DNA from: Cytobacillus citreus
GTDB taxonomy: Bacteria; Bacillota; Bacilli; Bacillales; Cytobacillaceae
Assembly (NCBI RefSeq): GCF_018343665.1
Contig: NZ_JAGYPM010000004.1
Location: forward strand, 708,381 to 772,380
Direction: 5' to 3'
Length of the DNA stretch: 64,000 nt
The position numbers and the translations under genes are program-made. Shown here piece after piece: positions 52,726 to 60,114 of the stretch. Position 1 is the stretch's first letter. Each line of letters begins with the position of its first letter. The notes beneath the pieces were generated by a model. The model was not told the DNA's origin. It saw nothing but the letters and a program-made list of their open reading frames with translations, and made no database searches.

Positions 52726-53579
52726 TTTTTTGCCTCCTTAACGATGGTTCTCACATCTTTTTCTTCGAGATATGGTCGATAAGAGAGGTAGAAAGTATCA
52801 GTAAACTCCTGTCCAATTTGTCCTTTACCTTGTAGTTTTGCGTCGATGCGATAGAAGTTAAATCTGTGAGGGTCATTTTCGGCAAATGAAAACTTATAAT
52901 TAATATGAAAATGTTTTCCTTTTTCCACGGTTATAGGAAATGGTTCGGAACTAATCGGGATCGAATCCTTAATTGTTTTCTCTCTGTTGAACTCTTGAAG
53001 ATCCATTCGAGCATTATGTAGCTTTAAAGAAAGAGCGGATTCTAACGCTTCTGCAAATGGAAGATCCAAACCGGTTACTTCAAAATCATGATCTGCTTTT
53101 AATATCTCGAAACCACTGTTATCACTTGAACTGCCTGAACTTTGAACTTTCAATGTGGAGGATTCTGGATTAAATATTGTAATTTCACCGATTGGCATGG
53201 TAAGGTTCTTTCCATTTGAGAGATGGGCAGTAACTTGATCAAATGTAAATGATTTTCCATTCAATAAATCCATAAATCGATCATCAAGCTTAATATGTAA
53301 TGTTTTTAACTGGTAATGAGTATAGGTTTGACTGTATGATGGCTGACCGTATAAACCATCATCAAATCCTGGAATCGTTATCCATTGAATGTCTATATCA
53401 TTGCTGAGGTTAGCGATATAATGAAGCTCCAAAATACTACCTCGATTAGTAATATGATAATAATGCTTCAGCATGATTGGCTCTTTTAGCTGGCTAGATT
53501 TATATACGATGTAATTTCCAAATAAACTTAATAATACAATTGCCATTCCTGCATAAAGGAAAGATGTTTTGATTTTCAT
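52722..53579 (-). CDS. Single-pass exported protein of unknown function
   Basis: A 285-residue protein with an N-terminal anchor (FLYAGMAIVLLSLFGNYIVY, about 8-27) and a beta-rich external part without cysteines or recognisable enzyme motifs. Its strands and length recall a sensor or substrate-handling ectodomain like those of anti-sigma factors, but no cytoplasmic domain is present. It forms a two-gene operon with the membrane protein at 52150 (4-bp overlap). Function unknown. Confidence 0.62.
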   Translation of the reverse strand: MKIKTSFLYAGMAIVLLSLFGNYIVYKSSQLKEPIMLKHYYHITNRGSILELHYIANLSNDIDIQWITIPGFDDGLYGQPSYSQTYTHYQLKTLHIKLDDRFMDLLNGKSFTFDQVTAHLSNGKNLTMPIGEITIFNPESSTLKVQSSGSSSDNSGFEILKADHDFEVTGLDLPFAEALESALSLKLHNARMDLQEFNREKTIKDSIPISSEPFPITVEKGKHFHINYKFSFAENDPHRFNFYRIDAKLQGKGQIGQEFTDTFYLSYRPYLEEKDVRTIVKEAKK

Positions 53580-53818
53580 AGTGCATTCCTTTCAAATATT
53601 TTTCTTTATATGTGTATATATTCAATATTAAAAACTCATTTCCTTCATTTGTTATTTTTGTGATTTTTATGGATGGAAGTAGGGCACATCAGAATAAGCG
53701 AGCATATTATTACTTTATTGTGTTAAAGTTGTTATTGTATGTCGGAATAAAAAAAGGTAATATGAAAAACAACAAGGCACCAATGTCCTTTAATATTTGC
53801 AGCTATGGAGGGAATAAA

Positions 53819-54805
53819 ATGAACAGTCAAATCAATGTAGGAATTGTTGGTTATGGTAATCTTGGTCGAGGGGTTGTAGCGGCTATAAATCAAACTACTG
53901 ATATGGAGTTAGTTAGCATTTTCACTAGACGTTCTCCAGAGAGCGTTTCTGTAGAGGGTACAAATGCTAAGGTTTTACATATTTCCGAAGCTGAAGATTA
54001 TAAGAACAAAATTGACGTCATGATTTTATGTGGAGGATCTGCAACCGACCTACCTGAACAAGGCCCTCAGTTTGCACAACTGTTTAATACGGTTGATAGC
54101 TTTGATACACATGCGAAAATTCCAGAATATTTCGATTCAGTTGATAAAGCTGCAAAAGAAAGCGGGAAAACCAGTATTATCTCTGTCGGCTGGGACCCTG
54201 GATTATTTTCAATCAATCGCTTAATGGCAGAAGCTATTTTGCCAGTCGGTGAAACTTATACCTTCTGGGGAAAAGGTGTGAGCCAAGGACATTCAGATGC
54301 TATTCGCAGAATAGAAGGAGTAAAGGGCGCTGTTCAGTACACTGTCCCGATAGAAGAAGCAGTTAATAAAGTTAGAAGCGGAGACAACCCTGAACTTTCA
54401 ACTGCTGAAAAGCATTTACGCGTTTGCTATGTAGTTGCCGAAGAAGGATATGACCAAGCAAAGATTGAAGAAACTATCAAAACAATGCCAAATTATTTTG
54501 CTGATTATATAACAGAGGTACATTTTATTTCCGAAGAAGAATTAAAAGCAAATCATTCCAAGCTTCCACATGGCGGATTTGTTATCCGAGGCGGAAAAAC
54601 AGGTGATGGGAATAAACAAATTATAGAATTTTCATTAAATCTAGACAGCAATCCAGAATTCACTTCTAGCGTATTGGTTGCCTATGCACGCGCTGCTTAT
54701 CGATTAAATACAAAGGGACAAGCTGGAGCAAAATCAGTTTTTGAAGTACCACCGGTTTACTTGTCACATAAAACGGCTGAAGAATTAAGAAGAGATCTTC
54801 TATAA
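53819..54805 (+). CDS. ddh: meso-Diaminopimelate D-dehydrogenase Ddh
   Basis: A 328-residue NADPH enzyme; it makes meso-diaminopimelate in one step from tetrahydrodipicolinate, bypassing the acyl branches, for lysine and cell-wall precursors. Rossmann motif GIVGYGNLGRGVV at the N-terminus; DSFDTHAKIPEYFDSV (about 93-108), VGWDPGLFSINR (about 122-133) and the substrate site WGKGVSQGHSDAIRR are typical. ATG 53819 is supported by ATGGAGGG; the frame upstream to 53612 has no family sequence. Ddh occurs in some Bacillaceae such as Lysinibacillus but not in B. subtilis. Confidence 0.93.
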   Translation: MNSQINVGIVGYGNLGRGVVAAINQTTDMELVSIFTRRSPESVSVEGTNAKVLHISEAEDYKNKIDVMILCGGSATDLPEQGPQFAQLFNTVDSFDTHAKIPEYFDSVDKAAKESGKTSIISVGWDPGLFSINRLMAEAILPVGETYTFWGKGVSQGHSDAIRRIEGVKGAVQYTVPIEEAVNKVRSGDNPELSTAEKHLRVCYVVAEEGYDQAKIEETIKTMPNYFADYITEVHFISEEELKANHSKLPHGGFVIRGGKTGDGNKQIIEFSLNLDSNPEFTSSVLVAYARAAYRLNTKGQAGAKSVFEVPPVYLSHKTAEELRRDLL

Positions 54806-54835
54806 TAATAGATTTTCTCCGAAGATTTGATATGA

Positions 54836-54907
54836 GACAGATGTCATTTAACAAGCGGCATCTGTTTTTTTATCTATTAATATGTGAATTGTGTTAATAT
54901 TTTAATA
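54836..54907 (+). repeat. ddh terminator plus spacer, copy A of a duplicated 70-bp block
   Basis: It starts with a terminator (ACAGATGTC / GGCATCTGT, then seven T) and continues CTATTAATATGTGAATTGTG. A block very close in sequence, including the same terminator, lies at 57211-57286 (copy B). Confidence 0.85.
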
Positions 54908-54937
54908 AAAAATGCCATTTGAAAGAAGGAATCATTT

Positions 54938-55441
54938 ATGAGTCAAAAAACAAAGCTTTCTCAAATGACTGCTATTTTACTAGAAAGGGCCCGTAGATTT
55001 GGTGTGTCTGACGAAGAATTATTGTCTTGCTTGAAATCAAATGATACGTCCCCGCTGAAAATGGCAGAAGATCAACATTATCATTATGATGAATTTTTTA
55101 CATATGCAGAAAAACATGGGGAGAATTTAGAGGATACGATTAAAAATGGCTATAAAATGAAGTTTAATACATTAGGCGGATTGCAGATATGGATGAAGGA
55201 ATGCTTTGGCTTAGAGGCAGGAACTGATTTTACTGCATCCCCAGGCAAAATTGAAAATGTTAAGTTATCTAGTGAGAATATAAATAGTATTTTTAATACT
55301 TTGGCATCTAACTGGATCATGTTAGATTCAAATAGAAAGCCTATAATTGTTGAAGATGAATCACCCTTAGGTGACCCAAAAGAAATACGAATCTTCCATT
55401 TGTTTATCCTATCAGAATACGAGGCCTACAAAAACGAATAA
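54938..55441 (+). CDS. Protein of unknown function
   Basis: A 167-residue soluble protein rich in helices at the N-terminus (MTAILLERARRFGVSDEELL) with an acidic, aromatic middle (YHYDEFFTYAEKHGENLEDTI). The C-terminus reads LDSNRKPIIVEDESPLGDPK. AAGAAGGAATC precedes the ATG, and codon use fits the neighbours, so it is probably real. No motif points to a family. It lies between copy A of the 70-bp block and the plasmid-like region. Confidence 0.55.
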   Translation: MSQKTKLSQMTAILLERARRFGVSDEELLSCLKSNDTSPLKMAEDQHYHYDEFFTYAEKHGENLEDTIKNGYKMKFNTLGGLQIWMKECFGLEAGTDFTASPGKIENVKLSSENINSIFNTLASNWIMLDSNRKPIIVEDESPLGDPKEIRIFHLFILSEYEAYKNE

Positions 55442-55945
55442 AGAATGCAGGTCCATGTAAGCGGAAATTTTACATATTTCTAATAAAGAGCCAGGTACCG
55501 AAAAGGATGAGCCGATAAAATACACGATAAACAGAGACTATCTCAATAAATAAATGGCAGAATACGAAAAAAATTTGAAGGAATATAATGCCGAGATTGA
55601 CAAAGAAAAAGAGTGAGATACAAGAGATACGAGAGATTATTCTCGTGTCTTTTTTTGCTCGGCGGACACTTGAGGGAGAAGGGCGACACATGGCGGTTGT
55701 CAATTAAATTTGCGGTAGCGGACCGAAGGGAGCATAAGGAGCGAATTTAGATTGATAACCTCACAGTACCCGAACCCCCCAAGGTCTTTTGTACGCTGCA
55801 GCGTGCTTCGGCGGACGCCGACACAGCCTCGCAGAGCCTGTTCCAAATGCAATTTGGTATAACAGGCTATACCAAATGGTTTGGCTCTCTTCGCTCATGT
55901 GCTACACTGTTTCTATTAAACTATTTGATATAGGCGGTCGATTTA
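55442..55945. other. Mosaic of gene fragments and a plasmid-like GC-rich segment
   Basis: From about 55488 to 55615 the plus strand encodes fragments (EPIKYTINRDYLNK, stop, then MAEYEKNLKEYNAEIDKEKE). A terminator follows (55625-55656; 10-bp stem, T run). From about 55660 the sequence becomes GC-rich and contains two perfect palindromes: ACGCTGCAGCGT (55793-55804) and ATTTGGTATA-N6-TATACCAAAT (55852-55877). Such structure without genes recalls single-strand origins of rolling-circle plasmids. I recognise no rep gene, so this is a hypothesis only. Confidence 0.4.
55625..55656 (+). terminator. Terminator in the mosaic region
   Basis: AGATACGAGA and TCTCGTGTCT (one G-U pair) with a 6-base loop, then TTTTTT. 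Confidence 0.8.
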
Positions 55946-56641
55946 GTGAAAAAGCTTGTAATTACATATGAAATTTTTATGATTGTTTTGATCCTTATCT
56001 CAGTATTCCTTGCTCTCATGGTTGATAAACGATTTGTGATTTTTCAACAAACTATTTGGCTCATATTCGTAGTGGATTACTTTGTTCGTTTTGCACGAGC
56101 AGAAAACAAGTGGCACTATGTAAAGAAACATCCCTTAGAGTTAGTAGCTATAATCCCTTTCGATTCCCTTTTAATAGCGGCTAGACTCGTCCGTATATTT
56201 AAAGTTCTTCAATTGCTTGGCATCAGTTCTCGTTATTTAAAACATTTTTATGCGGTGTTAAAAACGAATGGATTAGACACAGCTTTCAAGTTTGGTGTCG
56301 CAATGTTATTTGTCATACCAATACCGATTGCTATAGTTGAACCGGCGATTGAAACTTACGGTGAAGCGTTGTGGTGGGGTTTGATTACAATAACTACAGT
56401 TGGATATGGAGATATTGCGCCTGTTACCGTATTAGGTCGATTAATGGCTGCTGTATTACTAATGGTAGGGATTGCGATTATCGGTATATTCACATCTGCA
56501 GTTACTAATTATTTTAGTAATAAGCCTAAAGATTCTCGAGATAAGCAAGTCATGAAAGTAATTCAGTCGATTGATGAGATTGAAGACATAACAAAAGAGG
56601 ATATTGAGTTTATCCAGTTATTCTTGAAAAGGAAATTATGA
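55946..56641 (+). CDS. Voltage-gated type potassium channel (ion channel family)
   Basis: A 231-residue membrane protein: helix pairs at about 5-45, an S4-like arginine-bearing segment around 74-90 (SLLIAARLVRIFKVLQLL), a pore helix, and the selectivity filter TTVGYGD at 150-156, then the last helix GRLMAAVLLMVGIAIIGIF. A short C-terminal helix follows. It is a compact six-helix K+ channel subunit that would tetramerise. It starts at GTG 55946 with only GGCGG as RBS. It lies in the plasmid-like mosaic, so it may be cargo of transferred DNA. Confidence 0.85.
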   Translation: MKKLVITYEIFMIVLILISVFLALMVDKRFVIFQQTIWLIFVVDYFVRFARAENKWHYVKKHPLELVAIIPFDSLLIAARLVRIFKVLQLLGISSRYLKHFYAVLKTNGLDTAFKFGVAMLFVIPIPIAIVEPAIETYGEALWWGLITITTVGYGDIAPVTVLGRLMAAVLLMVGIAIIGIFTSAVTNYFSNKPKDSRDKQVMKVIQSIDEIEDITKEDIEFIQLFLKRKL

Positions 56642-56734
56642 ATATACGCTAAAGGGTTACCCATCGCTTCACAGCCCGCTATCTCACAACTAAAACAGGG
56701 GATAATCTTAAAATAAAAAAGGGGCGTCTTATAT

Positions 56735-56860
56735 ATGAAAACCTATTCAGTAACAGCAGATGATTTAAAGCTAATTGAGGAAGCAGCGAAGAAAAGGCTA
56801 AGACAATCCCTCAAAAGCGTTAGAGGGGCTTATAGAGCGTTTAAAAGCGTTTATAGATAA
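56735..56860 (+). CDS. Small ORF, possibly plasmid-derived
   Basis: A 41-residue frame, MKTYSVTADDLKLIEEAAK onward, with GGGG 9 bases before the ATG. After its stop, another short in-frame stretch (56905-56970) ends KKRKSHDMEL, reminiscent of C-termini of mobilisation proteins. Together they may be pieces of one broken plasmid gene. Weak support. Confidence 0.3.
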   Translation: MKTYSVTADDLKLIEEAAKKRLRQSLKSVRGAYRAFKSVYR

Positions 56861-57036
56861 ATTTTTACTAGGAAAGAGAACAAATTCTCTTTAGAAGGCT
56901 TAAAACGTCAATCAGAGAGAAATAAACAGCATTCAAAACCGAAAAAGAGAAAATCGCATGATATGGAGCTTTAATGCAGTGATTTTGTCAATTTGCTATA
57001 ATTTATTAGAAACGAGAAAAACCGCCCTAAGTGATC

Positions 57037-57200
57037 TGAACCCAAAAAGTTAGACAAGAAATTTAGGCAGCTACTTGAGCATGAGTCCGGTACTTAACTG
57101 GACTCATGCCTTTTAATTTTGCCTTAATTCGTTTGTGATTATAGTAGTAAATATATTTCTCTAATTCTACTTTAAAATGCTCCATACTCTCAAATTCTAT
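57037..57200 (-). mobile_element. IS3-family (IS150-like) element remnant: transposase C-terminus and terminal repeat
   Basis: The minus strand from 57200 encodes [20 protein letters not shown], then [20 protein letters not shown] and a stop at 57063-57065, which is the C-terminal end of IS3/IS150-type OrfB integrases. At 57037-57057 lies TGAACCCAAAAAGTTAGACA, the typical terminal inverted repeat. The rest of the element is missing; it breaks off at 57200, directly beside copy B of the 70-bp block. Confidence 0.85.
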
Positions 57201-57210
57201 ATTTAGTAGT

Positions 57211-57286
57211 AGACAGATGTCATTTTAAAAGTGGCATCTGTTTTTTTTTAGCTATTAATTTGTGAATTCTGTTAATATTTTCATAA
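57211..57286 (+). repeat. Copy B of the ddh terminator/spacer block
   Basis: GACAGATGTCATTTTAAAAG, then TGGCATCTG, nine T, and CTATTAATTTGTGAATTCTG; about 85 percent identical by eye to 54836-54907, with the same hairpin. No ddh coding sequence precedes it; an IS3 remnant does. Confidence 0.85.
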
Positions 57287-57492
57287 CCCTTTTATGGTCA
57301 CATAAAGCAGGTAGCATGAGAACGGGGCCTTAGATTAGGTATTATAGAAAAGGTATTAAAAATGAAAGATATTTATATTACGATCATAAATACATTTATT
57401 GGTTATAGAGGGTATTTATTAGAAAAATAAAACTATTTTACAGTCGGATCGTATTTATATAAAACACAGAATTAAATAGAGGAGGATGTAGT

Positions 57493-57975
57493 ATGAAAAA
57501 AACATTTGGAATATTGGTTTTATTCATAATGATTATAAGTTTAATCGCTTGTAGTAAAGAAACAGTAAAGATAAAAGAAGAGGATGTATTAAATTTTGTA
57601 AAAGATTATAAAGCGGAACAATACAACATCAAAGACCCTTCTAACCCGCCATCTGGAATTGAAATTGGTGAAAAGGTGAAGGGATTCTTCTCAGACGAAG
57701 AGTTTGAAAAACAAATGGCTAATCGAGTTTTTCAAATAGCACCCGATATTGCGAAGAAAACAAATAAAAGTATCGAATTAGAGGATGTTAAACTTGAGAA
57801 AGAGAAAGAAAATGAAGACGGAACAATTAATTACAAATACACATTAATATTGAAGTTTTATGATGATAAAGCCTCTGATGTTATCGAGAAAAAAGGAGAA
57901 TTAACAATCGAAGGATTAAAAATAATTCGTGATTGGGAAGAAAGAACAACTAAAATAGGTAATGAAGTTTTTTAA
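57493..57975 (+). CDS. Small lipoprotein of unknown function
   Basis: A 160-residue protein with a lipoprotein signal peptide (SLIAC lipobox; Cys at residue 20), followed by a charged domain with two amphipathic helices and a beta hairpin (TINYKYTLILKFYDD). No family recognised. AGAGGAGGATG provides a strong start. A bidirectional terminator follows directly. Presumably displayed on the outer membrane face. Confidence 0.75.
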   Translation: MKKTFGILVLFIMIISLIACSKETVKIKEEDVLNFVKDYKAEQYNIKDPSNPPSGIEIGEKVKGFFSDEEFEKQMANRVFQIAPDIAKKTNKSIELEDVKLEKEKENEDGTINYKYTLILKFYDDKASDVIEKKGELTIEGLKIIRDWEERTTKIGNEVF

Positions 57976-57984
57976 TATAGCCAA

Positions 57985-58016
57985 CAAAAAGAAGCACATA
58001 TTGGGTGCTTCTTTTT
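57985..58016. terminator. Bidirectional terminator
   Basis: AAAAAGAAGCAC and GTGCTTCTTTTT arms with a short loop between the lipoprotein gene and the small minus-strand ORF. Confidence 0.85.
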
Positions 58017-58137
58017 AGTGATTAAGCTTTTTTAAATTATCATTGGTTGTTATGTTATTTGAATTGTTATTATGGATTTTCCCTCCCAAAACGAAACCCG
58101 TTACTAGTGTTTTGAATTGTTTTTTTTGTTCCTTCAA
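58015..58137 (-). CDS. Possible 40-residue basic peptide
   Basis: A short frame starting TTG 58137, with AGGAGGG 6 bases upstream and a terminator straight after its stop. It encodes MKEQKKQFKTLVTGFVLGGK, then an Asn-rich stretch (IHNNNSNNITTNDN). The perfect RBS and terminator argue for expression; the Asn-rich tail argues for low complexity. Unknown function. The rest of the 57976-58383 gap shows only an AT-rich promoter region for the exporter. Confidence 0.35.
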   Translation of the reverse strand: MKEQKKQFKTLVTGFVLGGKIHNNNSNNITTNDNLKKLNH

Positions 58138-58383
58138 AGATATGCCCTCCTGCTTTTTTCCACGATCGGTAACCAATAGTGGGCTTAAATGAATCAAATC
58201 AAGACATGCTATTCCCAAGGCAGATATCCGAAAAGCTATAAGTCATATATAAAATTAAGTTATTTAAAAATTCTGTAAAAAGGGATATGATTATGTTATT
58301 ATCTTATTTATTTAGGGATTCGAATTATTATTTATTTATATAGATACGTTAATAACCTAGTAAATGCTTTGGGGGATTCCATC

Positions 58384-60114
58384 ATGATAAAGGTATTGTC
58401 CTATTTAAAGCCATACCGGATTGCTGTTGCAATTGCATTATTTTTAACATTCACTGAGCTCGCAGTTGAGCTTGTTCAGCCTCTTTTAATGGCAAAGATT
58501 ATTGATAATGGCATTTTAAAAAGTGATTTGGCCATCGTTATGAAATGGGGAGTCATTATGCTAGGGTTCTCGCTCATTTCCTTTGCAGCGGGAGTCATCA
58601 ATTCCTTTTACTCAGCCCATGCCAGTCAGAGTTTCGGATTTGATGTAAGAATGAGTTTATTCGAAAAGGTGCAATCCTTTTCTTTTGCAAACTTTAACAA
58701 GTTCTCGGCTGCATCACTTATTACAAGGATGACGAACGATATTACACAAATTCAAAATACATTATTTATGAGTTTAAGAATTATGCTGCGTGCCCCGCTC
58801 TTAATTATTGGGGGGCTTGTCATGGCATTCGTTGTGAATGTAAAGCTAGCACTGATTTTATCTGTAGTTGTACCATTTTTGTTTATTTTTTTAACTTGGG
58901 TAATGAATAAAGGCGGAATGCTATTTAAAACGGTACAGGAAAAATTAGATTCTATGAATAATGTGATGAGAGAAAATCTTAACGGAATCAGGTTAATAAA
59001 GACTTTTAATAGAAGAAAATATGAGGTAAAACGATTTACTGATGCGAATGAAGAATTGAAGGTCCGTACAGTGAAAGCGCTAAGACTAATGGAAGTTACA
59101 ATGCCTATCCTTCTATTTATTATGAATATAAGCATTCTTGGTGTTCTGTGGTTTGGGAATATTCAGGTGAATACTGGAAGTGTGAAGGTAGGGGAAGTTG
59201 TTGCAATTGTTAACTATGCAACTAGAATTACAGGTGCTTTTTCAATCTTTTCTTTTATAATTATGGCCTTTTCGCGGGCACGTGCCTCTTCTAAACGGAT
59301 TGTGGAGGTTCTTGATACAGCGGTGGATCTATCTGATCATGCGGATGCAGATTCATCCTTGCTGATTAAGAAGGGAAAGATTGAGTTTAAAAATGTGACC
59401 TTCCAATATCCAGGGACGAAAACATTTGCACTCGAAAATATTAGCTTCATTGCTCATCCAGGAGAAACAGTTGCCATCTTAGGAGCAACTGGGTCTGGCA
59501 AAACCAGCTTGTTTCAGTTAATTCCCCGTTTATATGATGCATGTTCTGGAGAAGTTTCGATCGACGGTATGGATGTTCGCCAAATGAAGCAGGAGAATTT
59601 GCGGAGTCAAATTGGTTTTGTGCCGCAGGAAGCATTACTGTTCACTGGAACAGTCAAGGAAAATATTGCATGGGGAAAGGAAGATGCATCAATGGATGAG
59701 ATCATTGATGCTGCTAAAAATGCGCAAATCTATGAAACGATTAACAATCTTCCAAATAAGCTTGAAACTAAACTTGGTCAAAAAGGAGTTAATCTATCAG
59801 GAGGCCAAAAACAAAGGCTATCTATTGCGCGGGCAATCGTAAGGAAACCAAAGATTCTATTGCTTGATGATAGTACAAGTGCCTTAGATATGCGAACAGA
59901 AGCGAAATTGCTCCATGCGTTAAAGGCATATACATGTACAATACTCATTATTACCCAGAAAATAAGTACTGCAATGGAAGCTGATAAAATCCTGCTTTTA
60001 GAAAATGGGAGACTATTAGATGAGGGGAACCATGAATCGTTACTGGAATCCTCGGAGCTGTACAGACAAATTTTCCGATCTCAATTGAGAGAGGAGAAAA
60101 TAAATTATGCTTAA
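58384..60114 (+). CDS. Heterodimeric ABC exporter subunit with degenerate site (YfiB-like)
   Basis: A 576-residue half-transporter: six membrane helices (about 15-295; LSYLKPYRIAVAIALFLTFT at the start) and a nucleotide-binding domain with Walker A GATGSGKTS (about 367), Q-loop FVPQEALLFTG and a canonical LSGGQKQR. Two catalytic positions are altered: Walker B ends ILLLDDSTSALD (Asp instead of the catalytic Glu) and the H-loop is IITQKIS (Gln instead of His). These changes are expected for the inactive-site partner of heterodimeric exporters. Its stop overlaps the partner gene by 8 bp. Multidrug or lipid export is likely by family. ATG 58384 follows GGGGG. Confidence 0.9.
   Translation: MIKVLSYLKPYRIAVAIALFLTFTELAVELVQPLLMAKIIDNGILKSDLAIVMKWGVIMLGFSLISFAAGVINSFYSAHASQSFGFDVRMSLFEKVQSFSFANFNKFSAASLITRMTNDITQIQNTLFMSLRIMLRAPLLIIGGLVMAFVVNVKLALILSVVVPFLFIFLTWVMNKGGMLFKTVQEKLDSMNNVMRENLNGIRLIKTFNRRKYEVKRFTDANEELKVRTVKALRLMEVTMPILLFIMNISILGVLWFGNIQVNTGSVKVGEVVAIVNYATRITGAFSIFSFIIMAFSRARASSKRIVEVLDTAVDLSDHADADSSLLIKKGKIEFKNVTFQYPGTKTFALENISFIAHPGETVAILGATGSGKTSLFQLIPRLYDACSGEVSIDGMDVRQMKQENLRSQIGFVPQEALLFTGTVKENIAWGKEDASMDEIIDAAKNAQIYETINNLPNKLETKLGQKGVNLSGGQKQRLSIARAIVRKPKILLLDDSTSALDMRTEAKLLHALKAYTCTILIITQKISTAMEADKILLLENGRLLDEGNHESLLESSELYRQIFRSQLREEKINYA

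Larger units (their letters stand above)
56861..57492. other. Gene-poor stretch with IS3 remnant and duplicated terminator block
   Basis: Besides the IS3-type fragment (57037-57200) and copy B (57211-57286), only short frames are seen, including a 22-codon frame at 57362 without convincing features. The promoter of the 57493 lipoprotein gene presumably lies in the last 200 bp. Confidence 0.4.

Noticed and set aside
53612..53818. Extended N-terminus of Ddh
   Set aside because: The upstream frame is not family-like, while ATG 53819 has GGAGGG and gives the usual length.
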